Assembly: GCF_946479755.1 (NCBI RefSeq)
Contig: NZ_CAMLHC010000022.1
Span: forward strand, 1 to 64,000
Origin: an uncultured Chitinophaga sp.
GTDB lineage: Bacteria; Bacteroidota; Bacteroidia; Chitinophagales; Chitinophagaceae
DNA length: 64,000 nt
Direction of reading: 5' to 3'
The notes beneath the pieces are model-generated. The model had not been told where the DNA came from. It worked only from the letters and a program-made list of their open reading frames with translations, and searched no databases. The position numbers were made by a program, and so were the translations under genes. Positions 19,101 through 27,654 of the stretch are shown one piece after another (position 1 is the first letter of the stretch; the number at the start of each line of letters is the position of its first letter).

Positions 19101-19573
19101 TTTTAAATGATTATTTTGAAGCATCTTTGGATAATTACCGGGAGGGACAGGTGCGCTTTCAGTTGACCGGATTGCCAACAGGGGCGCATCGTATAACCAT
19201 TAAAGCCTGGGACACCTATAACAACAGCACTGTAAAAACGATTGCCTTTAAAGTTGCAGCACCGGGATCAATAGCAGTAGAGGAGGTTGTCAATTATCCC
19301 AATCCTTTTCACGATGTAACCAGGTTTTCTTTTTTGCATAACCAGCAGGGGCAACAGTTGCAGGTGGATTTACAGGTATTTGCCACGGATGGAAAATTGG
19401 TAAAGAAAATGCGTAGCACAATATTTTCCGGAACAAGCCGTTTTGATGGAATCCCCTGGGACGGCAGAGGTGATTCAGGAGCAAGGTTACCCGCCGGCAT
19501 TTATATCTACCGGTTGATTATAGGCAGTAATGGTCAAACCAGGGCTTTGGGTGGAAAAATGGTATTGTTATAA
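16175..19573 (+). CDS. porU: Type IX secretion system sortase PorU
   Basis: A 1132-residue C25-family (gingipain-like) cysteine peptidase. After a signal peptide (about 1-22) come about 380 residues of beta-rich N-terminal domain, then the peptidase domain with catalytic His642 in NYNGHGSYN and Cys676 in ITATCDFAPFDDP, followed by Ig-like domains. The last 90 residues form a T9SS C-terminal signal domain (NYPNPF...GIYIYRL...GGKMVLL). PorU is the surface sortase that removes the C-terminal signals of T9SS cargo and attaches them to lipid, working with PorV. porV follows 110 bases later on the same strand, and gldJ diverges upstream. Confidence 0.93.
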   Translation: MKPSNIFPALLLIFLYHYSSAVEPAVPRTYKDHSILASGHWYKLSVTAPGIYKIDLSLLRQLGVDTRQLTSGSIRLFGTGGQPLPEPNAQPRHDDLPEVSLQVQDGGDGLLDGDDHLLFYTPGPHRWQWDPLRPGFMHQYNLYSDVATYFLTVSSNGARIARDNNTQPAVSRTYSFDYHTFYERDSLNFLSSGKQWWGQEFGKVVGNSRSYGFPLPGPPVGPATIGFRVAARGATGSNFGVSLNGTAAASAYLLPVGSSVFESYATAAYASGTATVAGDVVTAAVTFQPGDLNAKGWLDYLELMAACPLRMPAGGQLDFRNIAVQGRTQYFLANATAQTQVWDVTDPLRPLTMPARLQADTLTFTGDVGPLREYVAFNAGAALRPVAGGAVPNQDLHGQPGATLLIVTHEAFLAEAERLAAWRRTHDGLSVAVATTTQVFNEFASGTPDPTAIRDYVKMHYDRGAHPKYLLLFGAASYDYRQRVKNNTNLVPSWQSEASLDAIHSHVSDDFFGFLDDAEDITRTDIPNLLDIGIGRLPVRNISEARTAVDKIIRYQQPRSFGPWRNSVTLLADDEDDNLHLQDAEAMSNIIAKSNHLPGISKIYVDAYPQESTAAGTRSPEVTKAVNNSINKGTLVLNYNGHGSYNRLAEETVMDMNSVQEWKNEQRLPLLITATCDFAPFDDPGINSLGAQLLLQQQSGAIALMTTTRAVFANSNRIMNVNYLEAAFTPQADGSMRTLGAAVQDGKNKTYSTSGDVINNRKFQLLGDPSLKLAFPQWRVVTDSINGHKVTTETDTLRALQHCIVKGHIEDAQGNKLRDYSGTLTTVVYDQPAIRRTRGNDPRSRVVDFQVQENILFKGTQTVANGEFTVAFTVPADLLDGKGKGKISYYTSNATADGGGYFDGFITGGRWPGAPADVTGPDVKVWLDSKAFTSGDMTGPDPLLMIDLADSSGINISGTDPAHSLVAILDSSEYLILNDYFEASLDNYREGQVRFQLTGLPTGAHRITIKAWDTYNNSTVKTIAFKVAAPGSIAVEEVVNYPNPFHDVTRFSFLHNQQGQQLQVDLQVFATDGKLVKKMRSTIFSGTSRFDGIPWDGRGDSGARLPAGIYIYRLIIGSNGQTRALGGKMVLL

Positions 19574-19682
19574 CCTATGCATGGGAGAGCAGATTAGACA
19601 TGATCCCCTTTATCAACCCCCTTTTCGTTTTAATATTAATAAATAAGTTTATTTTTACACCCTATCAAAATACGAACATTGC

Positions 19683-20858
19683 ATGATCCGAAAGGTAGCT
19701 TTGAGCCTTGTGTTCATATACGGTACTTTCAGCAGTTTTGAAACCTCAGCACAGATTAATACAGACCAGATTGATGGCCGTACCAATACGATTAATACCG
19801 CGGTGCCTTTTCTCCGCATAACGCCCGATGCCAGAAGCGGTGCTATGGGTGATGTGGGGTTGGCTATTTCGCCGGATGCCTCTTCCATCTACTGGAACCT
19901 GTCCAAGCTGCCGTTTGCCGACGCGAAGGCCGGCGTGGCGGTTACTTACACCCCCTGGCTGAAGGAACTGGTGAACGACGTATTTCTGGCGACAGTCAGC
20001 GGATACACGAAGCTGGACGAATACCAGGCTATTTCAGGATCGCTGCGTTATTTTTCATTGGGAACCATCAATTTCAGAGATGTGACCAACCAGGACCTCG
20101 GGGATTTTCGTCCGCGGGAGTTTGCCCTGGACGCCGGTTATGCCCGTAAATTGTCTGATAACTTCTCCATGGGATTAACCGCCCGGTATATTTATTCCAA
20201 CCTTGCCGGCGGGCAGTCCAACGGAAGCGCCATGATCCGCCCTGCGAAAGCTTTTGCAGCGGACCTCTCGGCTTTCTATACCAAAGAGTTTGAAAAAGAC
20301 GACGGGCTCACGAACCGTTTAAGCCTCGGCGGGTCTATTTCCAATATCGGGACTAAAATCTCTTATACCAGCTCCGCACAGAATAAGGACTTCCTGCCTA
20401 CCAACCTGGGCCTCGGTGCAGCTTATACGCTGGCCCTTGATGAAACCAACCAGCTGACTTTTGCGCTTGACGTCAACAAATTGCTGGTGCCTACCCCGGA
20501 TTCTACCGGTGAGTATAAAGAGAAAGGCGTGCTACATGGCATGTTTAGCTCCTTTGGTGATGCGCCGGGCGGTCTGAAGGAAGAGTTGCGTGAGGTGATG
20601 TTTTCCGTAGGCGCAGAATACTGGTACAACCATATGTTTGCGGTAAGGGCGGGATATTTCAACGAAAACAAATATAAAGGCAACCGTAAGTATGTGACTG
20701 CCGGTATAGGTATCAAATACGATATTTTCGGCCTGAACTTTTCTTACCTCGTGCCTTCCGGCTCCGGTATACAGCGTAACCCGCTGTCCAACACGCTGCG
20801 CTTTACCCTGACGTTCGATCTGGGTGGCCGCGATGAAGAAAGCAGAACGGGCTGGTGA
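19683..20858 (+). CDS. porV: Type IX secretion outer-membrane protein PorV (LptO)
   Basis: A 391-residue outer-membrane beta barrel of the FadL-like PorV/LptO family. A signal peptide (about 1-23) is followed by 'TINTAVPFLRITPDARSGAMGDVGLAIS', the usual PorV opening, then alternating amphipathic strands and turns (SSIYWNLSKLPF, PFADAKAGVAVTYTPWLKEL) through to the C-terminal strand (TLRFTLTFDLGGRD). PorV shuttles folded cargo from the SprA translocon to the PorU attachment complex. It is directly downstream of porU on the same strand and is followed by a terminator, so porU-porV forms a two-gene unit. Confidence 0.93.
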   Translation: MIRKVALSLVFIYGTFSSFETSAQINTDQIDGRTNTINTAVPFLRITPDARSGAMGDVGLAISPDASSIYWNLSKLPFADAKAGVAVTYTPWLKELVNDVFLATVSGYTKLDEYQAISGSLRYFSLGTINFRDVTNQDLGDFRPREFALDAGYARKLSDNFSMGLTARYIYSNLAGGQSNGSAMIRPAKAFAADLSAFYTKEFEKDDGLTNRLSLGGSISNIGTKISYTSSAQNKDFLPTNLGLGAAYTLALDETNQLTFALDVNKLLVPTPDSTGEYKEKGVLHGMFSSFGDAPGGLKEELREVMFSVGAEYWYNHMFAVRAGYFNENKYKGNRKYVTAGIGIKYDIFGLNFSYLVPSGSGIQRNPLSNTLRFTLTFDLGGRDEESRTGW

Positions 20859-20907
20859 TCATCGCCATCAGATTTCTACATAACAAAATTCCAAAATATT
20901 AACCGGT

Positions 20908-20936
20908 CCCTCCGTTTTTTAACGGGGGGATTTTTA
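20908..20936 (+). terminator. Intrinsic terminator after porV
   Basis: A 9-bp stem (CCCTCCGTT / AACGGGGGG, one wobble) with a 4-T loop is followed by ATTTTTAT, 50 bases past the porV stop. Confidence 0.85.
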
Positions 20937-20987
20937 TATTTAAAGCCTTACCTTGCGCATTGGCATAAATGTTTTAAAATATAAGCT

Positions 20988-21476
20988 ATGAGTAGTATAC
21001 GTATTGGTCTGGGAGTAGATTTTCATCAGCTGGTGGAAGGCCGGGATTTCTGGCTGGGCGGTGTTAAGGTACCGCACCACAAGGGGGCGTTGGGGCACAG
21101 TGATGCAGACGTGCTGTTGCACGCCATCTGCGATGCCATGCTGGGCGCCTTGTCACTGGGTGATATCGGTGTACATTTCCCGGATACGGACAATACCTAT
21201 AAAAATATCGACAGTAAGATACTGCTGGCGCGATGCGCACAGCTGATCGGTGAAAAAGGTTATGGCGTGGTGAATGTGGACAGCACACTTTGTCTGCAGG
21301 CCCCTAAAATCAAGCCTTATGTGGCCCGGATGCAGTCTATCATTGCGGAAATACTGCGTGTAGGGGTAGAAGATGTGTCTGTAAAGGCCACCACAACAGA
21401 AAAGCTGGGTTTTGTGGGACGTGAAGAAGGCGTTACCGCGCACGCTGTCGTATTATTGGAGAAAATCGCTAAATAA
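20988..21476 (+). CDS. ispF: 2-C-methyl-D-erythritol 2,4-cyclodiphosphate synthase
   Basis: A 162-residue enzyme of the MEP isoprenoid pathway, cyclising CDP-methylerythritol 2-phosphate with release of CMP. The metal ligands are in GVDFHQL (D11, H13) and H45 in [10 protein letters not shown]. The [16 protein letters not shown] loop, the CDP-binding part ([10 protein letters not shown]) and the '[25 protein letters not shown]' C-terminal block are all intact. It starts a co-directional series, with dut 20 bases downstream. Confidence 0.96.
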   Translation: MSSIRIGLGVDFHQLVEGRDFWLGGVKVPHHKGALGHSDADVLLHAICDAMLGALSLGDIGVHFPDTDNTYKNIDSKILLARCAQLIGEKGYGVVNVDSTLCLQAPKIKPYVARMQSIIAEILRVGVEDVSVKATTTEKLGFVGREEGVTAHAVVLLEKIAK

Positions 21477-21484
21477 TAATAAAT

Positions 21485-21492
21485 TATCTTTG
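21485..21492 (+). promoter_or_regulatory. -7 promoter box directly before dut
   Basis: TATCTTTG matches the TAnnTTTG consensus and ends only 4 bases before the dut ATG. If used, the mRNA would be leaderless or nearly so. Confidence 0.5.
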
Positions 21493-21496
21493 CCCA

Positions 21497-21940
21497 ATGG
21501 CTGATATAATTGTGAAAATCATCAATAAGTCGGATAATGAACTGCCGTCTTATGCAACGGACCAAGCAGCGGGTATGGACCTGCGTGCACACCTGGAGAC
21601 AGCGTTGACCCTCCAGCCATTGGAAAGGGTATTGGTGCCTACAGGCCTCTTTATGGAACTGCCTGTTGGCTACGAGGCGCAGATCCGTCCGCGCAGCGGC
21701 CTGGCTTTTAAACAAGGCCTCACCATCCCTAATTCACCTGGTACCATCGACGCTGATTACAGGGGAGAGATCAAAGTAATTATGATCAACCTGTCCAACG
21801 AACCACAAACGATACAACCCGGAGACCGTGTAGCCCAGATGATCATCGCTCCCTACGTACAGGCGGTCATGCAGCCTGTGGAAGTGCTGAACGAAACCGT
21901 TCGCGGTGAAGGAGGCTTCGGTCATACTGGTAAATCCTGA
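21497..21940 (+). CDS. dut: dUTP diphosphatase
   Basis: A 147-residue trimeric-type dUTPase that hydrolyses dUTP to dUMP, keeping uracil out of DNA and supplying thymidylate synthesis. Conserved motifs in order: AAGMDLRAH (motif 1), RPRSGLA (motif 2), [14 protein letters not shown] (motif 3, with the catalytic aspartate), [12 protein letters not shown] (motif 4) and the mobile C-terminal [11 protein letters not shown] (motif 5). It ends 3 bases before the TPR lipoprotein start, so these genes are translationally close. A promoter-like box lies just upstream of its start. Confidence 0.97.
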   Translation: MADIIVKIINKSDNELPSYATDQAAGMDLRAHLETALTLQPLERVLVPTGLFMELPVGYEAQIRPRSGLAFKQGLTIPNSPGTIDADYRGEIKVIMINLSNEPQTIQPGDRVAQMIIAPYVQAVMQPVEVLNETVRGEGGFGHTGKS

Positions 21941-21943
21941 TAG

Positions 21944-23677
21944 ATGCGTGTATTCTTAACCGTTATAGGTATTGCCGGCATATTGATCACAGGCGCGTGC
22001 AGCGGGCCTAAAAAGACGCTGCGCCATCAGGCCGTGATCAAAGACCCTGCCGTGCTGGAGCAGCGGGCAGACAGCCTTTTCTTTGCGGCCCAACGCTCCA
22101 AAATGCTGGGAGATTTCCGGACGGCGATCACCCAGTACTCCGACTACCTGCGGTTGAACAAGAATAACCCCACCGTTTATTACGAACTGGCCCGTTTGTT
22201 CATGGAAGTTCAGAATCCCGGCTACTCCCTCGGTTTCGCCCGCAGGGCGGCGGCTATGGACCCGGACAACCACTGGTTTCAGATCACCCTCGCGGATGCT
22301 TTTGCGGTCAATGAACAATTTGACAGCGCTGCCACCGTCTTTGATAAACTGACTGCCCGTTACCCCGAAAATGAGGACTACCTGTACAACAAGGCCATGT
22401 TCCTCGCCAAGGCCAACAAACCGGCGTCTGCCCTGGCGGTATTCAGCCAGCTGGAGAAAAAAACAGGGGTAGTGGAGGAAGTCATCTACCAGAAACAACG
22501 GCTGTTACTCAAAATGAGCCAGGTGGATGCGGCAGCTGCCGAAATCCGTAAACTCATCGATAACAACCCGCAGGAACTGCGCTATTATTTCCTGCTGGCA
22601 GAAGTGTATGACGCGAACGACCGCGGCGCAGAAGCCACCGCCATTTACCAGGAGGTGCTGCGCAAAGACCCGGATAATGCCAGAGCGTTGCTGGGCCTTG
22701 CCTCTTACGCCCGTAAGAACAACGATAAGCCCGGCTACTGGGCTTTCCTGACCCGCGCCTTTGCGAATCCTTCCTACAGCATCGATGAAAAAGTGGCGTA
22801 CGTATATCCTTATCTGCAGATGATGCAGCTGGATTCCACCAAAGTGGAAGAAGGCCTGGAGCTGACTTCCCTGATCGTAAAAGCGCATCCGAAAGACGCG
22901 AAAGCATATGCCCTGAGAGGCGATATGTACTCACAGGCGGATATGCTGGACAGCGCCCAGCAAAATTATACCAGGGCGCTGAGCCTCGACTCCAGCCGCT
23001 TCTCCGTATGGTACCAGCTGATGTGGATCTATTCCCGCAAAGAAGATCCCAATGCGCTGCTGGCACTCAGTAACACCGTAACAGACAAATTCCCCAAGGA
23101 ATTTATGGGCTACTACTTCAAAGGAGTGGCCAGCTTTCTGTTGCAACAATATCCCGCTGCCATCGGTGCACTGAACAAGGCGCTGGAAACAGGCAACGGA
23201 GAAAAGAAATTTATGGCCGACGTACAGTCGTTGCTGGGAGACGCCTATCACGCTACCGGACAGCATCCGCAGTCTGACAGCAGTTATGAAAAAGCCCTCC
23301 AGCTGCGGCCCGACGATCCGCTGGTGCTCAACAACTACAGTTATTACCTGTCACTGCGCGGCGAAAACCTGGACCATGCCGCGGAAATGTCTAAACGGTC
23401 CCTGGAACTGGAACCGGATAGTCCTACCTACATGGACACCTACGCCTGGATACTGTTCCGGCAGGACAAGTTCGAAGATGCCAGGCACTGGATAGAGAAA
23501 GCCCTGCAGTTTCCCGAAGCACAGCAGAATCCAAATGTGCTCGAGCATTACGGGGACATTCTGTTTAACCTGAAAGATGTCACAAAAGCGGTGGAATATT
23601 GGCAGAAAGCCAAAGACAAAGGCGCTACTTCCGTAGGTCTTGTCCGTAAGATCGCAGAGAAAAAATACATTCAATAG
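21944..23677 (+). CDS. Tetratricopeptide-repeat lipoprotein
   Basis: A 577-residue envelope lipoprotein. The signal peptide ends in a lipobox (LITGAC). The rest is a chain of TPR units, for instance LGDFRTAITQYSDYLRLNKN (about 58), YSLGFARRAAAMDPDN, ATAIYQEVLRKDPDNARALL, AQQNYTRALSLDSSRFSVW, AIGALNKALETGNGEKK and the last pair SDSSYEKALQLRPDDP and ARHWIEKALQFPEAQ, perhaps a dozen in all. TPR lipoproteins act as binding scaffolds at the outer membrane. The gene follows dut by 3 bases and precedes DUF4292 by about 70, an order recurrent in this phylum. Specific partner unknown. Confidence 0.9.
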   Translation: MRVFLTVIGIAGILITGACSGPKKTLRHQAVIKDPAVLEQRADSLFFAAQRSKMLGDFRTAITQYSDYLRLNKNNPTVYYELARLFMEVQNPGYSLGFARRAAAMDPDNHWFQITLADAFAVNEQFDSAATVFDKLTARYPENEDYLYNKAMFLAKANKPASALAVFSQLEKKTGVVEEVIYQKQRLLLKMSQVDAAAAEIRKLIDNNPQELRYYFLLAEVYDANDRGAEATAIYQEVLRKDPDNARALLGLASYARKNNDKPGYWAFLTRAFANPSYSIDEKVAYVYPYLQMMQLDSTKVEEGLELTSLIVKAHPKDAKAYALRGDMYSQADMLDSAQQNYTRALSLDSSRFSVWYQLMWIYSRKEDPNALLALSNTVTDKFPKEFMGYYFKGVASFLLQQYPAAIGALNKALETGNGEKKFMADVQSLLGDAYHATGQHPQSDSSYEKALQLRPDDPLVLNNYSYYLSLRGENLDHAAEMSKRSLELEPDSPTYMDTYAWILFRQDKFEDARHWIEKALQFPEAQQNPNVLEHYGDILFNLKDVTKAVEYWQKAKDKGATSVGLVRKIAEKKYIQ

Positions 23678-23745
23678 CGTTCAGCCGGGAATGCCCGACA
23701 ACACCACCGTTGGTAGTGCTGATACCGCTAAAAGCTTATAGCTGC

Positions 23746-24576
23746 ATGAAAAAAACATTACTGTTACTAATAGGAATAGCCGGTCTGGCCTTCACCGCCT
23801 GCCGTCACCCGAAAAAACTGTCACGCAACACCTTCCCGGCCACGGACACCAGCAGGATAGCTGCCCACCGGGACACCACCTCCGCAGAAGAACGGAACGC
23901 CTTCATCGGCAATATGCTGAAAGGTATCCGCAGTAATAACATTGAGTTTAATACCTTCTCCGGCAGGATGAAACTGGCTTTTGAAAACGAAAGCAAAAGC
24001 CACAACAACCTCACGGCCACCATCCGGATGAAAAAAGACAGCATCATCTGGATATCCGTCAGCGCCCCCATCATCGATGAGGTGATGCGTGCCGTGATCA
24101 CGCCCGACAGCCTCAAGCTTTACAACAAGCTCGAGAAACAGCTGTTCCTGCGGCGCATGGCCGATGCGGAAGATCTGCTGAACATACCGTTTGATTTTAA
24201 AACCCTGCAGGACCTCCTCATCGGTAACCCGGTGTACCTGACAGACTCCGTCTACGGTCTCGTGAAAACACCTTCCGTGATCTCTTTCTCCTGCCAGAAC
24301 CCACGGTTTGTAAGCCTGTTCAACGTATTCGCGGACGACTACACCCTCCAGCAGAGTAAAGTGATGGATGCCGACAGCACCGCTGCCAACAAACGTTCCT
24401 GTGAACTTACCTATGGCGACTATGCTAAAGTGGCCAACCGGAAATTTCCCACCGTGCGCCGTATTTTCGTGGAAGAGAAGAGTGTGACGAAAGTTGCGCT
24501 GGACTTTACCCGCTATGACTTTGACGTGCCGCTGACCTTCCCGTTCAGCACGCCGGCGAGCTATAAACGCATGTAA
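23746..24576 (+). CDS. DUF4292 lipoprotein (LolB-like fold suspected)
   Basis: A 276-residue lipoprotein, start ATG at 23746, signal peptide ending in FTAC. The body matches DUF4292: 'NNIEFNTFSGRMKLAFENESKSHNNLTATIRMKKDSIIWISVSAPIIDEVMRAVITPDSLKLYNKLEKQLFL' style strands, then a C-terminal set (FPTVRRIFVEE, VALDFTRYDFDVPLTFPFS). The alternating strand pattern resembles lipoprotein carriers LolA and LolB; a role in outer-membrane lipoprotein or lipid handling is inference. It sits in a run with a TPR lipoprotein upstream and two EnvC-like proteins downstream. Confidence 0.85.
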   Translation: MKKTLLLLIGIAGLAFTACRHPKKLSRNTFPATDTSRIAAHRDTTSAEERNAFIGNMLKGIRSNNIEFNTFSGRMKLAFENESKSHNNLTATIRMKKDSIIWISVSAPIIDEVMRAVITPDSLKLYNKLEKQLFLRRMADAEDLLNIPFDFKTLQDLLIGNPVYLTDSVYGLVKTPSVISFSCQNPRFVSLFNVFADDYTLQQSKVMDADSTAANKRSCELTYGDYAKVANRKFPTVRRIFVEEKSVTKVALDFTRYDFDVPLTFPFSTPASYKRM

Positions 24577-24681
24577 TAAATTTTACCGGCAAATGTCATC
24601 TTCATTAAACTAATAAACGTTGTATATTTATCGTTTATATACTTGAACCTTGGTACTTAATTGCAGTTACTTAAAATAGTC

Positions 24682-26151
24682 ATGTTGTATTTGAAGAAGA
24701 TTATCCCGTTAATATGCATCATATGGTTGTTACCGGCTATACTGGTGGCGCAGAATACCAGCCAGCAGCAACCGACGCGGGAGGAACTGGAGCGCAGGAA
24801 AAAAGAGCTGCAGCGAGAGATTGAAGAAGCCAACCAACAGCTGAAAGACACCAAAAAATCTACCAAGGAAAGCCTGGGCCAGCTCCGCGCGCTGCGCGAC
24901 AAAATCACCCTGCGTACCCGGCTGATCAATAATATCAACGACGAGATCAATTTCATCAACGGGGACATCAATACCGCCAACCGCGATGTAAAAACCCTGC
25001 AAAAAGATCTCGATACCCTGAAAGCGCAATATGCCCAACTGGTCGTATATGCCTACAAAAACCGCTCTTCCTACGACATGCTGAACTTTGTGTTTTCCGC
25101 CCAGAGCTTCAACGATGCCGTAAAACGTTTTCAGTATCTCAAACAATACCGCGAATACCGCCGCCGTCAGGCCGATAATATCCTGTCTACACAGGACCAG
25201 CTGAACCAGAAGATCCAGAGCCTCCAGAACCAGCGCATAAAACGCGCCGATGCGCTGAAGACGGAACAGGACCAGCGGGCCACCCTCGAACAGGATAAGA
25301 AAGAGAAAGACGATGTGCTCTCCAAGCTGAAAGGCCGTGAGAAAGAGCTCGTAGCAGATATCAATCAGCGGAATAAAGATGCCCAGAAAGTGCAGGCCGC
25401 CATCCGTGCGGTAATCCGCCGTGAGATCGAAGAAGCGCGCCGTAAGGCCATGGAAGAGGAAGCCGCCCGCCGTAAAGCTGCCGAAGAGAAACGTAAAAGA
25501 GAAGAAGAAGCCCGCAAAGCCGCACTGGCTGCCGCAGAGAAAGCCAAGGCCAAGGCCGATGCCGCCGCCGCTGCTGCCGCCAATAACGCCAATAACAATC
25601 CTGCCGCCAATAATCCGCCGCCGGCAAGGCCAACGCCCACACCGGAACCGCCCAAACCTGCGCCGGAGCCTCCAAAACCAGCTCCTACCCGTAGTGAAAA
25701 CGTGCTGGAAGCTACCCCCGAAGCACTGGCACTGTCCGAAAGTTTTGAGGCCAACCGCGGTAAGCTGCCCTGGCCGGTGGATGCCGGCAATATCATTGAA
25801 CATTTCGGGATACACCAACATGCCGTCATGGAACACATCACCGTACCGTCCGACGGTATCGTGATCGCCACCACCAAAGGCGGCGCCGTGAAGTCCATCT
25901 TCGACGGAGAAGTGAAATCCGTGGTGGTGATGCCCGGCTCCGGCTATGTAATTATTATCCGCCACGGACAATACTTTACGACCTATGTTCGTTTGCAGAC
26001 TACCCGTGTGAAGAAAGGAGATATGGTGAAAACCGGTCAGGTGATTGGCACCGCCAGTGTGAACGACCTCGAAAATACCGGTGAGGTGGAACTGCAGATC
26101 TGGAAAGGGGTTACCAAACAAAACCCCGAACAGTGGATCAGACGCAGATAA
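24682..26151 (+). CDS. EnvC-like murein hydrolase activator with degenerate LytM domain (copy 1)
   Basis: A 489-residue periplasmic protein. A signal peptide (ending LVAQ) precedes a long coiled coil (about 20-225: REELERRKKELQREIEEANQQ..., DINTANRDVKTLQKDLDTLK), a basic Ala/Lys/Glu-rich stretch (about 250-300), a Pro-rich linker, and a C-terminal LytM-like domain (about 355-489). The M23 catalytic set is lost: the HxxxD position reads HITVPSDG, YAHL is TYVRL, and HLHFE is EVELQI. As in EnvC and NlpD, this predicts an activator of septal amidases rather than an enzyme. Start: ATG at 24682 after an in-frame TTG at 24661. A near-copy follows. Confidence 0.9.
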   Translation: MLYLKKIIPLICIIWLLPAILVAQNTSQQQPTREELERRKKELQREIEEANQQLKDTKKSTKESLGQLRALRDKITLRTRLINNINDEINFINGDINTANRDVKTLQKDLDTLKAQYAQLVVYAYKNRSSYDMLNFVFSAQSFNDAVKRFQYLKQYREYRRRQADNILSTQDQLNQKIQSLQNQRIKRADALKTEQDQRATLEQDKKEKDDVLSKLKGREKELVADINQRNKDAQKVQAAIRAVIRREIEEARRKAMEEEAARRKAAEEKRKREEEARKAALAAAEKAKAKADAAAAAAANNANNNPAANNPPPARPTPTPEPPKPAPEPPKPAPTRSENVLEATPEALALSESFEANRGKLPWPVDAGNIIEHFGIHQHAVMEHITVPSDGIVIATTKGGAVKSIFDGEVKSVVVMPGSGYVIIIRHGQYFTTYVRLQTTRVKKGDMVKTGQVIGTASVNDLENTGEVELQIWKGVTKQNPEQWIRRR

Positions 26152-26166
26152 CTGGTTGATTTGATC

Positions 26167-26227
26167 ATTTGGTTATTTGTTGATGGAAAGCCCGCCGAAG
26201 CTGCCTTCCATCAACAAATAACCAAAT
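26167..26227. repeat. 22-bp perfect inverted repeat between the two EnvC-like genes
   Basis: Arms 26167-26188 and 26206-26227 are perfectly complementary (ATTTGGTTATTTGTTGATGG... and its complement) around a 17-base GC-rich centre. With no T tract it is not a plain terminator. Its AT-rich arms resemble those at 9.6 kb and 0.75 kb. Confidence 0.9.
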
Positions 26228-26274
26228 ACAAATAACTAAAGAAGAGATACCCAAATTGCTAAAACCGTTCCTTT

Positions 26275-27654
26275 TTGAAAAAGCTGATCCCATTTTTAAT
26301 AGCTTGCTGGCTGTTACCGGGAGTGCTGTATGCACAGCGCGGTAACAAAACATCGCGTGCGGCGCTGGAAAGCCGTAAACAGGAACTATTGAAAGAAATA
26401 CAGGAGGCTACCCGCTCCCTGCAAAACACCCGCAAATCCACCAAACAAAACCTGGGACTGCAACGGGAACTACAACAGAAAATCGACAGCCGCAACGCAC
26501 AGATCAAAAACATCAACATAGAAATCAGTCAGCTGGACGGCGCCATCAACAGTACTAACGATAACGTACAAACGCTGGAGAAAGAAGTGGACTCCCTGCG
26601 CGCCCGTTATGCACAACTGGTGGTATACGCCTATAAAACCAAACAGGAGTACGATGTGCTCAACTTCCTCTTTTCTGCCACCAGCTTCAACGACGCCCTG
26701 CGCCGCTACCAATACCTGCGGCAATACCGGGAGAACCGCCGCCGGCAGGCCGAGAGCCTGTTGTCTACCAAAGTACTGCTGACACAGAAGCTGGAAAATC
26801 TTGAACAGGAGCGCACCCGGAAAGCCGGCGCCCTGTACACCGAACAAAAACAAAGAGGTGTGCTGATCGCGGATAAAAAAGAGACCGATCAGACCATCGT
26901 ACAGCTACAGCAACAGGAGAAACAATTACAGCAAAATATCCAGAAAAGCCGCGCGGAAGCCAGGCAGGTAGACCGCGCCATCCAGGACGCTATCCGCCGG
27001 GAAATAGAAGCCGCCCGCAAAAGAGAGCTGGCGGCTGCGGCTGCCCGTAAACGCGCCGCCGCGGCCAAAGCAGCGAAGCGTAAAGCAGAACAGGAAGCAG
27101 CCCGCAAACGCGCTATCGCTGCAGCTAAAAAGGCCGGCCGGAAACCACCTCCGCCACCGAAGCCGGTCGCCGACAATGAAGACGAAGATGCTGCGCCGGC
27201 GCCAAAAGAAGATGTGCTGGCAGCTACGCCGGAAGCCTTATCGCTGTCCCGTGATTTTGAAGCCAATAGAGGCAGGCTCCCCTGGCCCGTTGACGCAGGA
27301 AGGATCACCGGTCGCTTTGGCACCAGCACCGTCGGAAAAGTAGAAGTGGAACACAATGGTATCGTGATCGCTACGGCGAAAGGCGCTGCCGTGAAAGCGA
27401 TCTTTGACGGAGAAGTGATAATGGTATTCAGTGTTCCAGGCGCAGGGTATATGGTTACCCTACGCCATGGAAGATATTTTACCAACTATGTCAGACTGGT
27501 AGATGTGCGTGTTAAAAAAGGTATGTCCGTGAAACGCGGTCACGTGCTGGGCGCTGCTGCCGCCAGCGCACTGGCGGGTAACGGAGAGATAGAATTACAG
27601 ATCTATCGTAACATGGTACAGCAGAACCCCGAGCGCTGGATACGCAGCCGTTAG
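26275..27654 (+). CDS. EnvC-like murein hydrolase activator with degenerate LytM domain (copy 2)
   Basis: A 459-residue paralogue of the preceding gene with the same order: signal peptide MKKLIPFLIACWLLPGVLYAQ, coiled coil, basic Ala/Lys/Arg stretch, short Pro-rich linker, and LytM-like domain. Aligned blocks include QLVVYAYK, FSATSFNDALRRYQYLRQYRENRRRQAESLLSTK-type, ATPEALSLSRDFEANRGRLPWPVDAG and QNPERWIRSR. The catalytic residues are missing (EHNGIVI, NYVRL, EIELQI), again an activator. The start codon is TTG at 26275: the next upstream in-frame triplet of note is a stop at 26260, and no ATG occurs before the signal peptide. Its stop codon overlaps that of bshA on the other strand. Confidence 0.9.
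   Translation: MKKLIPFLIACWLLPGVLYAQRGNKTSRAALESRKQELLKEIQEATRSLQNTRKSTKQNLGLQRELQQKIDSRNAQIKNINIEISQLDGAINSTNDNVQTLEKEVDSLRARYAQLVVYAYKTKQEYDVLNFLFSATSFNDALRRYQYLRQYRENRRRQAESLLSTKVLLTQKLENLEQERTRKAGALYTEQKQRGVLIADKKETDQTIVQLQQQEKQLQQNIQKSRAEARQVDRAIQDAIRREIEAARKRELAAAAARKRAAAAKAAKRKAEQEAARKRAIAAAKKAGRKPPPPPKPVADNEDEDAAPAPKEDVLAATPEALSLSRDFEANRGRLPWPVDAGRITGRFGTSTVGKVEVEHNGIVIATAKGAAVKAIFDGEVIMVFSVPGAGYMVTLRHGRYFTNYVRLVDVRVKKGMSVKRGHVLGAAAASALAGNGEIELQIYRNMVQQNPERWIRSR

Noticed and set aside
24730..26121. Open frame of about 463 codons antisense to the first EnvC-like gene
   Set aside because: The coiled-coil gene on the plus strand has a signal peptide and domain order; the antisense frame has none.
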